Origin: Sporomusaceae bacterium
GTDB taxonomy: Bacteria > Bacillota > Negativicutes > Sporomusales > UBA7701
Direction of reading: 5' to 3'
DNA length: 64,000 nt
Assembly (NCBI GenBank): GCA_031460455.1
Contig: JAVKTQ010000005.1
Coordinates: 164,389-228,388 of the forward strand
Within the stretch, counting starts at the first letter, position 1. Every line of letters starts with the position of its first letter. The notes under the pieces are model-generated. The model saw only the letters and a program-made list of their open reading frames with translations. It ran no database searches and had not been told where the DNA came from. A program made the position numbers and the translations under genes. Shown here one piece after another: positions 56,892 to 64,000 of the stretch.

Positions 56892-57290
56892 ATGGAAAAA
56901 TTCCTTATTACTGTAAATGGTCAAACTTACGAAGTCGACGTTGAGAAGGTCGGCGGCTCGGCCGCTCCCAGCGCTGCGCCCGCTGCCGCTCCCAAGGCGG
57001 CGCCCGTAGCCGCTCCCGCCGCTGCGCCCGCTCCCAAAGCCGCGCCTGCTCCTGCTGCCGCGCCCGTTGCCGCCGGTGCCAGGACCGTCAACGCCCCCAT
57101 GCCCGGCAAGATCATGTCCGTTAACGTCAAAGCCGGCGATGCCGTCAAGAGCGGCGATGTCCTGCTCATTCTCGAAGCTATGAAAATGCAGAACGAAATC
57201 ATGGCTCCCGCCGACGGCAAAGTCGCCGATGTGCGCGTTTCCGCCGGCCAGAGCGTCGCTACCGGCGATGTGATGGTCGTTCTCGGCTGA
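56892..57290 (+). CDS. mmdC: biotin carrier (gamma) subunit of methylmalonyl-CoA decarboxylase
   Basis: This 132-residue protein has a short N-terminal segment (MEKFLITVNGQTYEVDVEKV), a flexible Ala/Pro linker (residues about 24-60) and a biotinyl domain with Lys98 in EAMKMQ. It shuttles carboxybiotin from MmdA to the membrane beta subunit. ATG follows AAGGAGG. It is closely paralogous to the biotin carrier at the right end of the window. Confidence 0.95.
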   Translation: MEKFLITVNGQTYEVDVEKVGGSAAPSAAPAAAPKAAPVAAPAAAPAPKAAPAPAAAPVAAGARTVNAPMPGKIMSVNVKAGDAVKSGDVLLILEAMKMQNEIMAPADGKVADVRVSAGQSVATGDVMVVLG

Positions 57291-57317
57291 AGCGTTACTT
57301 ATTAGGAGGACATAGAT

Positions 57318-58448
57318 ATGGAACTATTCAACGCGTTTGCCGTCGCGCTCCAGGCCGTCTGGTCGGATAGCGGCTTCACAGGTTTCACCGGCGGCAACGC
57401 CATCATGATGCTCGTGGGCCTCATCCTGCTCTACCTGGCGTTCGCCAAGGGCTTCGAGCCGTTGCTGCTGTCGCCCATCGCCTTCGGCTGCGTCCTCGCC
57501 AACCTGCCGAAAACGGGCTTTCTTGAAGAGCACGGCGTTATGCAGCTCATCAGCTACGGTATCCAGTACGAAATCTTCCCGCCCCTGATCTTCCTGGGCG
57601 TCGGGGCGATGACCGATTTCGGCCCGATGCTGGCCAACCCGTCGACGCTGCTGCTGGGCGCCGCCGCCCAGATCGGCGTGTTCGTCTCCCTCGGCGGAGC
57701 CATGCTGCTGGGCTTCAATGTCCAGGAAGCGGCCGCCATCGGCATTATCGGCGGCGCGGACGGTCCGACCGCCATCTATCTTTCCGTCAAGTTGGCGCCG
57801 CACCTGTTGGGAGCGATCGCGGTCGCGGCCTACTCCTACATGTCGCTCGTGCCGCTTATCCAGCCGCCGATCATGAAGCTCCTTACGACCAAGAAAGAGC
57901 GTGAGGTGGTCATGGACCAACTGCGGCCGGTCTCGAAATTCGAAAAGTTAGCCTTCCCGGTCGTCGCCACTATCGTAATCAGCCTGCTCCTGCCGCCGAT
58001 CGCCGCCCTGATGGGCATGCTGATGCTGGGCAACCTCTTCCGCGAGTCTGGCGTTACCGATCGTCTGTCGGACACCTCGCAGAACGCTCTCATCAACATC
58101 GTCACCATCTTCCTGGCCACCGGCACCGGCCTGACCATGTCGGCGGAGAACTTCCTCAACTACAAAACCATCCTCATCATCTGCCTCGGCCTTGTGGCCT
58201 TTGCCGGCGGCACCGCCGGGGGCGTACTGCTCGGCAAGGTGTTCTATATCGTCAGCGGCGGCAAGGTCAACCCGCTGATCGGCTCCGCCGGCGTGTCGGC
58301 CGTGCCGATGGCGGCCCGTGTCAGCCAGGTGGTCGGTCAGAAGGCCAACCCGGGCAACTTCCTGCTGATGCACGCCATGGGCCCGAATGTGGCCGGCGTT
58401 ATAGGCACCGCCGTCGCCGCCGGCACCATGCTGGCGATGCTGAAATAA
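57318..58448 (+). CDS. mmdB: sodium-translocating decarboxylase beta subunit
   Basis: This 376-residue membrane protein has about nine or ten helices. Family motifs are [27 protein letters not shown] (with the Asp needed for Na+ transport) and [16 protein letters not shown]. It decarboxylates carboxybiotin and exports Na+. It ends the cluster, and a hairpin follows. All subunits for an active pump are therefore present. Confidence 0.96.
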   Translation: MELFNAFAVALQAVWSDSGFTGFTGGNAIMMLVGLILLYLAFAKGFEPLLLSPIAFGCVLANLPKTGFLEEHGVMQLISYGIQYEIFPPLIFLGVGAMTDFGPMLANPSTLLLGAAAQIGVFVSLGGAMLLGFNVQEAAAIGIIGGADGPTAIYLSVKLAPHLLGAIAVAAYSYMSLVPLIQPPIMKLLTTKKEREVVMDQLRPVSKFEKLAFPVVATIVISLLLPPIAALMGMLMLGNLFRESGVTDRLSDTSQNALINIVTIFLATGTGLTMSAENFLNYKTILIICLGLVAFAGGTAGGVLLGKVFYIVSGGKVNPLIGSAGVSAVPMAARVSQVVGQKANPGNFLLMHAMGPNVAGVIGTAVAAGTMLAMLK

Positions 58449-58473
58449 CCATTACTTCCGGGTTTCCGGGTCA

Positions 58474-58501
58474 GATACGCAGGTGTAAGCGCCTGCGTAT
58501 C
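58474..58501 (+). terminator. hairpin after mmdB
   Basis: Perfect stem GATACGCAGG / CCTGCGTATC with an 8-base loop. There is no strong T-run, so it may be a terminator or an mRNA end-stabiliser. Confidence 0.6.
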
Positions 58502-58644
58502 CGGCCGTCAGTTATTTCAATTTTGCAAACAGTCGTTGTTACAAATGCGCTAGACTATCGGGTAATTAAGGAGGTGGGGTAAGCACAATCCGGATTGCGT
58601 TGGTTTTACCGTTGGATTAGAGAAAAAGTGGGGAGGACAAAAGA

Positions 58645-59928
58645 ATGACACCTGCCGTGAAAGCGTTACTCGTGCTTGGAGTAGTCGCGCTATTGTTCGT
58701 TACCGAGGCAGTCCCGCTGGCTATCACGGCCATGTCCGGGGCGATCGCGATGGGTCTCCTGGGGGTAATCCCGGTTAATACCGTTTTCTCCGGTTTGGCG
58801 AACTCGACCGTTGTGCTGTTCGCCGGCATGTTCGTCATCGGCGCCGCCATGTTCCATACCGGCCTGGCGCAGAAAATCGGCGCTACCGTCGTCCGTTTCA
58901 CAGGCACCAGCGAGAACGGCCTGCTGTTTGGCACTATGCTGATTGCCGCTGTCCTGTCGTCGGTGACCTCCAACACCGGCACAACCGCGGCTCTGCTGCC
59001 TGTCGTGCTTGGCATCTGCCAAGTGGCCAAGATTCCCGCATCGCGCCAACTGATGCCGCTGGCGTTCGGCGCCGGTCTCGGCGGCATCATCACCCTTGTC
59101 GGCACGCCGCCGAACATCATCGCCGCCGGGGCTCTCAAAGCGGCCGGCTTCAAGCCTTTCGGCTTCTTCGAGTTCGCCTGGATCGGCATCCCGCTCACTG
59201 TCGTCGGTATCATTTACATGATGTTTATCGGCAAACGCCTGCTTCCCAAGGCTGAATTGTCCGCGGACGCCGCCATCGACGCCGATGCTGCGAAGGAAGC
59301 CAAAGCCAGCTCCGCCGATCCGAAGAAAATGTGGATCGCCGGCTTCATCCTTCTCGGCGTGGTCGTCGTAATGGCCCTCGATCTCAAACAATTCCCGCTG
59401 GAAGTCGCCGCCATCATCGGCGCCATCCTGGCCGTGCTCCTCGGCTGCCTCAAAGAGAAGCAGGCCTACCAGGGTATCGACTGGGTGACCATCTTCCTGT
59501 TCGCCGGCATGATGCCGATCGCCACCGCTATCGACAAGAGCGGCGCCGGCAAGATGATTGCCGACGCCGTGGTGGGTGCGATGGGCGGCTCCCCGAGTCC
59601 CCTGCTCATTACCGCCGTCCTCTTTGTTCTTTCCGCCGGGTTGACTCAGTTTATGTCCAACACGGCCTGCACCGCGCTGCTCGCCCCGATCGGCATCTCG
59701 ATCGCCAAGGGCTTGGGCGCCAGCCCGCACGCCGTGCTGATGGCCATCGCGGTCGCCGCCTCCTGCGCCTTCTCGACGCCGGTCGGCACCCCGCCCAACA
59801 CCATCGTCCTTGGCCCCGGCGGCTACAAGTTCATGGACTATGTCAAAGCCGGCACCGGTCTTGTTGTCGTGTGCTTCATCGTCTCGATCATCATTATTCC
59901 GATGGTCTGGCCGTTCTACCCGAAATAA
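58645..59928 (+). CDS. SLC13/DASS-family anion transporter
   Basis: This 427-residue protein has about 11-12 membrane segments and two inverted-repeat signatures: SNTGTTAALLPV...GTPPN and SNTACTALLAPI...GTPPN. SNT motifs bind carboxylate and sodium in the divalent-anion/Na+ symporter family. The likely substrate is a dicarboxylate such as succinate or malate, in keeping with the propionate pathway, but sulfate or arsenite-type anions cannot be excluded. ATG follows GGGGAGG. A terminator follows. Confidence 0.9.
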   Translation: MTPAVKALLVLGVVALLFVTEAVPLAITAMSGAIAMGLLGVIPVNTVFSGLANSTVVLFAGMFVIGAAMFHTGLAQKIGATVVRFTGTSENGLLFGTMLIAAVLSSVTSNTGTTAALLPVVLGICQVAKIPASRQLMPLAFGAGLGGIITLVGTPPNIIAAGALKAAGFKPFGFFEFAWIGIPLTVVGIIYMMFIGKRLLPKAELSADAAIDADAAKEAKASSADPKKMWIAGFILLGVVVVMALDLKQFPLEVAAIIGAILAVLLGCLKEKQAYQGIDWVTIFLFAGMMPIATAIDKSGAGKMIADAVVGAMGGSPSPLLITAVLFVLSAGLTQFMSNTACTALLAPIGISIAKGLGASPHAVLMAIAVAASCAFSTPVGTPPNTIVLGPGGYKFMDYVKAGTGLVVVCFIVSIIIIPMVWPFYPK

Positions 59929-59940
59929 TTGCGACAAGCA

Positions 59941-59976
59941 AGAAACCGCCGGACGCGACTTATCCGGCGGTTTCTT
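59941..59976. terminator. terminator after the SLC13 gene
   Basis: AAGAAACCGCCGGA / TCCGGCGGTTTCTT stem with A and T ends. It could serve both strands, since a minus-strand gene ends 32 bases away. Confidence 0.88.
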
Positions 59977-60007
59977 GGCATAACGTGGTTTAACGGGGCG
60001 TGGGCCG

Positions 60008-60202
60008 TCAGACACAATGAGAGTCGTGGTCTAGCCCCAGCTTCTGCCAAACATGGTGTTCTTCCGCCTCTTCGCAAAACCCGATTATCATCTCGTTCGC
60101 GGTGACGGTTATCGGGATAGGCGAGAAAACCTTATTGAGCCTGGCGATGAGAGGAAGCTGCCACGGAGCGGCGTTTTCAAGATTGAACCTGTAAACAGCC
60201 AT
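60008..60202 (-). CDS. small uncharacterised protein
   Basis: This 64-residue soluble protein begins MAVYRFNLENAAPWQLP and ends with a His/Asp/Glu-rich tail (EEAEEHHVWQKLGLDHDSH) that might bind metal. A strong GGAAAGGAGGTAAC site precedes this ATG; an in-frame ATG 12 codons upstream has none. A good promoter with repeated GGAAACG motifs lies upstream. It matches no family that I know. Confidence 0.7.
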   Translation of the reverse strand: MAVYRFNLENAAPWQLPLIARLNKVFSPIPITVTANEMIIGFCEEAEEHHVWQKLGLDHDSHCV

Positions 60203-60320
60203 TATTGTTACCTCCTTTCCCGAGTTATGTATGGTCACGGGCGTTTTCCGGGAAACGAAACCGTAAAAACGTTTCCACCAGAAACGGTAAAGGGTAAAAA
60301 AATACGCTTTATCTATCTAT

Positions 60321-60350
60321 ATTATAATCCTTGATGGAAACGATAGTCAA
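60321..60350 (-). promoter_or_regulatory. promoter of the 64-residue protein, with overlapping motif
   Basis: TTGACT-N18-TATAAT on the minus strand. The spacer contains CGTTTCC (60336-60342 as GGAAACG on +). The same motif recurs as an inverted pair downstream at 60251-60257 and 60270-60276, suggesting a repressor with several sites. Confidence 0.65.
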
Positions 60351-60443
60351 GGTTTTCGCGCTTGATGTTTCCGAAGGAATTTATATATACAAAAAACAGC
60401 GCCGCAGCAGCCGGCGGAAAGTAATGCTAGAGCTTTATGATTG

Positions 60444-61397
60444 TTAATTCGGTGTGCCTGGGCGCGAGGATCTGAGTTTCCGCAGATCGAAGGCCAGGTC
60501 AAACAGTCCGCCTAGTAGCAGCACTTGGGTGAGCAGCTCATGGCTGAAAAAGAGCGTAACGATTATGATGGCGGCCCAGCGCGGCAGGGAATGCTTCCCG
60601 GCGAGGTACGCGAAACCGGCGAGCCCCTGGACGATGAGCAGGGTGTTGGTGACCAACTGTAAATTGAGGCCGAGGTTGTAGATCCAGACGATGTTCTTCG
60701 CTTGTCCGTAGTAGGAAGATAACAATGCCAGACCATAGGCAAGAACCAGCCACCCCGGCATTGTCCACAACCGCAGCGGCGGAAACGCGGCGATGGGGTG
60801 CCCCAGACGGGCCAGGACCGCTCTGGCCAAAATGAGATTGATGTAGGAAAAAATCAGGGCGCTTACGGCGAGACCGGCCGGATAGACGATGAGATAAAGC
60901 TTGGTGATGGCGTCGATTTTGCCCGCGAAGAGGGCTGACTCCGGTCCACCCGGCCGCGAGTGGGCGAGTGCCCATTCCATCCCTTTCCGTACCGCGGCCG
61001 TCTGCATATCGACAATATTGATACCCATTACATAGAGACCGATGAGAAAACCGGCCGCGATCGATAGCATAGCGGCGGCCGCACCGAGAAGGAGCGTTTT
61101 CGGCAGGGTATAGCCGGAACGCAAGCAATGCCCCATTGTTATGCCGCTTATCCCGAAGCTGAAGATCATGATTACGGCGTGGAGGGGATTGAGAAAAATG
61201 GCGGAAAAAATGGCGGTTGCCACGGTCGACATGACGCTCCACCTTACTCCGTGGCGCGCACCCAGCAGAGCTATCGGCAATGGCAGGACGAACACCAGCA
61301 CAAGTCCGGCGACAGGCATATAGAAACTAGTCAATCCCAAAACGACGGTTATCGCGGTGAGAAAACCGCTTTCGACCAAAGGCTTGATGGCGTTCAC
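60444..61397 (-). CDS. DUF2232 (YybS-like) membrane protein
   Basis: This 317-residue protein has about eight or nine hydrophobic segments. The N-terminal pattern (ESGFLTAITVVLGLTSFYMP...VFVLPLPIALLGARHG) is that of the DUF2232/YybS family, seen in Bacillus near rplI and related to ECF-type S components. Function is unknown. Here it is not beside ribosomal genes. A perfect hairpin lies between it and the thioesterase gene upstream on the same strand. Confidence 0.85.
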   Translation of the reverse strand: MNAIKPLVESGFLTAITVVLGLTSFYMPVAGLVLVFVLPLPIALLGARHGVRWSVMSTVATAIFSAIFLNPLHAVIMIFSFGISGITMGHCLRSGYTLPKTLLLGAAAAMLSIAAGFLIGLYVMGINIVDMQTAAVRKGMEWALAHSRPGGPESALFAGKIDAITKLYLIVYPAGLAVSALIFSYINLILARAVLARLGHPIAAFPPLRLWTMPGWLVLAYGLALLSSYYGQAKNIVWIYNLGLNLQLVTNTLLIVQGLAGFAYLAGKHSLPRWAAIIIVTLFFSHELLTQVLLLGGLFDLAFDLRKLRSSRPGTPN

Positions 61398-61452
61398 ATT
61401 ATCACCCTAGATTATTGTTATTTCCGGTATGATCGGATGCGCGTTTATATGG

Positions 61453-61489
61453 CATCCGGCATGCATTAACAAAAAATGCATGCCGGATG
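61453..61489. terminator. perfect hairpin between thioesterase and DUF2232 genes
   Basis: CATCCGGCATGCATT / AATGCATGCCGGATG forms a perfect 15-base stem with loop AACAAAA. The T-run is poor on the minus strand. It is a probable terminator. Confidence 0.65.
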
Positions 61490-61515
61490 TTGAAAACGGT
61501 TTCTACTGGGATGGG

Positions 61516-61980
61516 TCACTGAGGCTTTGAACCGCCGAGCCTATGCTGCTGATAGTGTTGTTTCCCCGCATCGAACCGTTCTTTCTCCTGGTCGTTGCTT
61601 AATTCCAGAGCCGGAACTTGCTTCGGCTGCTGGTTATCATCAAGGGCTACCATGACGAAAGACGAGGTCAGCAATGGCGAGGCGTCTACCAAATCTTCGA
61701 GATAGAGGTTGACCTTGACTTCCATGGAGGTGTTACCGACAAAGGTTATAAAGGCGTGGCCGGTAACTAACGAACCATAATGCAATGGCTTCAAGAAAAG
61801 CAGTTCCTCCACTCTGACCGCGGTTACATCCGAACCGGCATGTTTCTGGGCAACTTTGTGGGCCGCGTTGTACAGCATCTGCATTATTTCCCCGGCCCGA
61901 ACGCGCCCGGCCAATTTTGCCCGCGATGAGAGCATAACTTTAGAGAACCGGTGTTCTGAATACTTTACTGATAAAGACAT
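61516..61980 (-). CDS. acyl-CoA thioesterase, hotdog fold
   Basis: This 154-residue single hotdog domain has the acyl-CoA hydrolase pattern: AGEIMQMLYNAAHKVAQKHAG, RVEELLFLKPLHYGSLVTG, SMEVKVNLYLEDL. It cleaves acyl-CoA to free acid and CoA. ATG before MSLSVKY is chosen because GGGGGG lies 7 bases upstream; the ATG five codons earlier has no such site. Substrate unknown. Confidence 0.88.
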   Translation of the reverse strand: MSLSVKYSEHRFSKVMLSSRAKLAGRVRAGEIMQMLYNAAHKVAQKHAGSDVTAVRVEELLFLKPLHYGSLVTGHAFITFVGNTSMEVKVNLYLEDLVDASPLLTSSFVMVALDDNQQPKQVPALELSNDQEKERFDAGKQHYQQHRLGGSKPQ

Positions 61981-62147
61981 TAGATTTCCCCCCACAACAA
62001 AATAGTAACTGTTTTTATATATCTATATGGATGCATTATTCGCTGTAGCCGGTTAACTCACCTTCCTTTTGCGGAACAACTTCCGGGGAAGCAGGGACCG
62101 CCCTGGCGCGGTGTTGAGACATCGCCGGTTCGATTGGAGGAAAGGTT

Positions 62148-62651
62148 TTGGAACTGTATCGGGAGAAGTCGTCATGGGGCGGGGAACAGGCGGTGTTCGG
62201 GAGCGTTGCGCTGGCCGTACTGCTGGCCTGGATGGCGTTCGAAATATGGATGTATCTTTCCACAGGGAAGGGTTTTGGGGCTATCATTTATGTTTTTGGC
62301 TTTCTGGGGTTATTTGTTTGGCGATATGCATTCCGCTATACTTGCATTTTGAGCGCGGACGAGATTTCCGTCGTGACGGAGGGACTGGGGCTGGAGCGGA
62401 AATTCGCCGTCAAGACCGGCGAAGTGGAAGGTTTTGCCGCCAAGTACAACAAGAGATTGCTCAAGGGCAAGGGGATCAAGAAACTTGTCTACCGCTATTC
62501 CTCGCTGGACCCTTACCCGGTCCGTATATTGCTTTTCAGGCGGGACTGCCGACTTCAAGGGCTGCTGCTCAAGGGGAGTGATGAGTTCCTTCGCAACCTG
62601 CAGGAGCTTATGCCGGGGAAAATGCTCGATCTTACTGACGACGGGAGATAA
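62148..62651 (+). CDS. uncharacterised membrane protein with cytoplasmic domain
   Basis: This 167-residue protein has two hydrophobic segments (residues about 18-37 and 43-60) followed by a soluble domain of about 100 residues (ILSADEISVVTEGLGLERK...VRILLFRRDCRLQG). The layout is like proteins with a PH-like domain after two helices, but this is only inference. TTG start follows GGAGGAAAGG. It lies 4 bases before the next small membrane protein. Confidence 0.72.
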   Translation: MELYREKSSWGGEQAVFGSVALAVLLAWMAFEIWMYLSTGKGFGAIIYVFGFLGLFVWRYAFRYTCILSADEISVVTEGLGLERKFAVKTGEVEGFAAKYNKRLLKGKGIKKLVYRYSSLDPYPVRILLFRRDCRLQGLLLKGSDEFLRNLQELMPGKMLDLTDDGR

Positions 62652-62655
62652 TAAG

Positions 62656-62919
62656 ATGTACGACGCACAGGCCGAGAGAGTTATCGCCGCCTTTTTCACC
62701 GGATTGGCAATTATATATGTCTTCGCCCGCGCTATCGGCGAGGAAAAAAAAGCGAGATGGTTCAAGAAGCGCGAACAGAGAGGCATCTTAAACCGGCGGG
62801 GGTTCTTGGGGGATGCCTGGCACTTCGGTTATCCGCGCACCTGGCAGGGAGCCGCCGTTATGGTTGCCATGTACGGCATTATTATCGCTGCCGGTTATGT
62901 AATAATATTCATGATTTAG
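62656..62919 (+). CDS. small two-helix membrane protein
   Basis: This 87-residue protein has two hydrophobic segments (residues about 8-24 and 66-86) around a basic loop (EEKKARWFKKREQRG...FGYPRTWQG). The ATG follows GGGAGATAATAAG. It forms an operon with the preceding gene. No family recognised. Confidence 0.7.
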   Translation: MYDAQAERVIAAFFTGLAIIYVFARAIGEEKKARWFKKREQRGILNRRGFLGDAWHFGYPRTWQGAAVMVAMYGIIIAAGYVIIFMI

Positions 62920-62924
62920 GAGGA

Positions 62925-62963
62925 AGCATGCCATCTCATAGCGGCGCTGTAGCTCGGCATGCT
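62925..62963 (+). repeat. imperfect palindrome in the gap before the second decarboxylase module
   Basis: AGCATGCC and GGCATGCT flank 23 bases. It includes the possible ribosome-binding site and start of a 33-residue frame. Confidence 0.4.
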
Positions 62964-63029
62964 GTATACCTTGACTCCAAGCTACGCTGTTGCTGCGTCG
63001 TTCGCGACAGACTCACAGAAAGGGGGTAA
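62928..63029 (+). CDS. possible 33-residue peptide
   Basis: ATG follows a good AGGAGGAAGC site and the frame stops 5 bases before the next gene. The peptide contains a CCC triplet (KLRCCCVVRD). It resembles no decarboxylase subunit that I know. It may be a leader peptide or chance. Confidence 0.3.
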   Translation: MPSHSGAVARHAVYLDSKLRCCCVVRDRLTERG

Positions 63030-63034
63030 TTAAC

Positions 63035-63361
63035 ATGGGATTTTTCGATTCACTGTTCGGCGGCGGCAAGAAGCAAGAAGCACCCAAGACGAAGCCCAAA
63101 AAGGTTAAGACAAAAGAGTCTCAAGCCGAAGCTCCTGCGGCGGCAGCTCCTGCCGGCGACCTGACGCCGGAAGTGATCGCCGCCATCAGCGCCAGCGTCG
63201 GAATCGTCATGGAAGATGCGAGCGCCGAGATGGTTGCCGCGGTTACGGCGGCCATCGTCCACGCCAGAGGCGGCGGCAATGTGGTCCGCTTCCGGCGCAA
63301 CTCGAGCGCCTGGGCGGCCACCGGCCGCCAGAAGATCATGGATAGCCGCCAGTATAGCTGA
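63035..63361 (+). CDS. decarboxylase delta/epsilon-like small subunit, soluble variant
   Basis: This 108-residue protein starts MGFFDSLFGGGKKQ, then has a Lys-rich and Ala-rich linker. Its C-terminal segment (LTPEVIAAISASVGIVMEDA...VVRFRRNSSAWAATGRQK) is like the C-terminus of OadG/GcdD-type subunits. It lacks the N-terminal membrane helix usual in delta subunits. ATG follows AGGGGGT. It lies before a biotin carrier and a beta subunit, so it probably assembles with them. Confidence 0.75.
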   Translation: MGFFDSLFGGGKKQEAPKTKPKKVKTKESQAEAPAAAAPAGDLTPEVIAAISASVGIVMEDASAEMVAAVTAAIVHARGGGNVVRFRRNSSAWAATGRQKIMDSRQYS

Positions 63362-63401
63362 TGTGGAGTAATATTATTTAGAAAAACGGAGGATGAAACG
63401 A

Positions 63402-63809
63402 ATGAGAAAATTCAAAGTGACTGTCAATGGTGTTGCCTACAATGTCGAGGTGGCCGAAGAAGGCGTAGTCGTCGCCGCCGTTCCTGCTGCCGCCGCTGCT
63501 CCTGCTCCCGCAGCCGCTCCGGTCGCTGCCGCTCCGGCTGCTGCCCCGGTCGCCGCTCCCGCCCCCAAGGCTCCCGCCGCCGAAGTCGCCGCCGGCGACA
63601 CCCCGATCAACGCCCCTATGCCCGGCAAGGTGACCAAGGTCATCGCCAAGGAGGGCCAAAAGGTCAAGAAGGGCGAGGTCCTCATGATCCTCGAGGCAAT
63701 GAAGATGCAAAATGAAATCGGCTCCCCCGTGGACGGCACCGTCAAATCCGTCAACGTCGCCGCCGGCCAAAACGTCAAACCCGGCGAAGTCATGGCCGTT
63801 CTCGCCTAA
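63402..63809 (+). CDS. biotin carrier subunit of a second Na+ decarboxylase
   Basis: This 135-residue protein has the N-terminal [20 protein letters not shown] segment, an Ala/Pro linker (residues about 24-65) and a biotinyl domain with Lys101 in EAMKMQ. It is closely related to the carrier in the mmd cluster. ATG 9 bases after CGGAGG is chosen over one at 63393 that overlaps the site. The cognate carboxyltransferase (oxaloacetate, glutaconyl-CoA or methylmalonyl-CoA) is not in view. Confidence 0.93.
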   Translation: MRKFKVTVNGVAYNVEVAEEGVVVAAVPAAAAAPAPAAAPVAAAPAAAPVAAPAPKAPAAEVAAGDTPINAPMPGKVTKVIAKEGQKVKKGEVLMILEAMKMQNEIGSPVDGTVKSVNVAAGQNVKPGEVMAVLA

Positions 63810-63821
63810 CTTAAGCTCCGG

Positions 63822-63856
63822 GCCGTCTCGTACGGCATGCGCCCGTACGGGACGGC
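63822..63856 (+). promoter_or_regulatory. stable hairpin between biotin-carrier and beta-subunit genes
   Basis: GCCGTCTCGTACGG / CCGTACGGGACGGC with one G-T pair and a 7-base loop. There is no T-run. It lies inside an apparent operon. Confidence 0.6.
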
Positions 63857-63905
63857 AAACAGGATTATTTGAACGATCTAATTGTCACGGGAGGTTAATA
63901 AGCTA

Positions 63906-64000
63906 ATGGAAGCATTACTGGCACAATACCCTTGGCTTGACGAGCTCCTCATGGGCTTCCTGGGCCTGTCCTGGAAGCATGTCGTCATGTGGTTTATCGG
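63906..64000 (+). CDS. sodium-translocating decarboxylase beta subunit, 3' end outside window
   Basis: Only the first 31 codons are visible. The start MEALLAQYPWLDELLMGFLG and the following amphipathic stretch SWKHVVMWFIG are like the N-terminus of OadB/GcdB beta subunits. ATG follows GGGAGG. Its position after a biotin carrier supports this. It is distinct from mmdB at 57.3 kb. Confidence 0.7.
   Translation, partial: MEALLAQYPWLDELLMGFLGLSWKHVVMWFI

Noticed and set aside
56960..57080. Ala/Pro codon repeats in the biotin carrier genes as DNA repeats
   Set aside because: They encode the flexible linker usual in biotin carrier subunits.

Overview
The window looks like a chromosomal segment of an anaerobic, GC-rich member of the Negativicutes, most like the Sporomusaceae. 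This is inferred from gene content and not proven. The supporting content is: (i) the gene order tig-clpP-clpX-lonB-lon-engB; (ii) a complete succinate/propionate (methylmalonyl-CoA) pathway with a sodium-pumping decarboxylase; (iii) a trimeric [FeFe]-hydrogenase with its signalling genes; (iv) a selenocysteine formate dehydrogenase; (v) futalosine-type late menaquinone genes; (vi) AhbAB siroheme decarboxylase.

Layout. 1-1.9 kb: tail of a 2-oxoacid:ferredoxin oxidoreductase operon and a membrane protein. 2-4.2 kb (minus strand): a radical SAM/SPASM enzyme followed by a very Cys-rich peptide in which all 21 Cys lie in C-X-P triplets; this is a likely unusual RiPP system. 4.3-13.1 kb: tRNA-Gly and the protein quality-control block (trigger factor, ClpP, ClpX, LonB, Lon, EngB). 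13.1-15 kb: ahbA, ahbB and a phosphate acyltransferase, translationally coupled. 15-18.3 kb: a four-gene 2-oxoacid:ferredoxin oxidoreductase operon behind a GntR-type operator and a long unexplained leader. 18.3-23.6 kb: polyprenyl diphosphate synthase, a FadR/LldR-type regulator, lactate permease and an FAD-linked lactate/glycolate dehydrogenase; the permease carries nearly the same operator. 23.7-28.4 kb: TatA/TatC, UbiD-like and UbiA-like menaquinone enzymes, and an MFS transporter. 28.6-33.1 kb (minus): NlpC/P60 hydrolase, GNAT acetyltransferase, selenoprotein formate dehydrogenase and a membrane protein. 33.2-38.9 kb: T-box, valS, folC and an O-antigen-ligase-like protein. 39-47.4 kb: a ten-gene hydrogenase operon (two DRTGG proteins, two GHKL ATPases, a sensory-type hydrogenase, a PHP protein, HydC, a ferredoxin, HydB, HydA). 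47.5-49.3 kb: a soluble chemoreceptor and the NADH-sensing repressor Rex. 49.7-58.4 kb: CoA-transferase, methylmalonyl-CoA mutase (two subunits), MeaB, epimerase and Na+ decarboxylase subunits. 58.6-64 kb: SLC13 transporter, small or uncharacterised proteins, DUF2232 protein, thioesterase, and the start of a second biotin-dependent Na+ decarboxylase module that runs off the edge.

Taken together, the genes describe lactate or pyruvate oxidation to acyl-CoA with reduced ferredoxin, disposal of electrons as H2 or formate (HydABC, FdhF, Rex), and propionate formation from succinate with Na+ export.

Across the window there are six copies of a ~120-nt (one ~175-nt) intergenic palindromic repeat. 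Its outer arms differ between copies, but each left arm pairs with its own right arm. This is the clearest structure not explained by genes.
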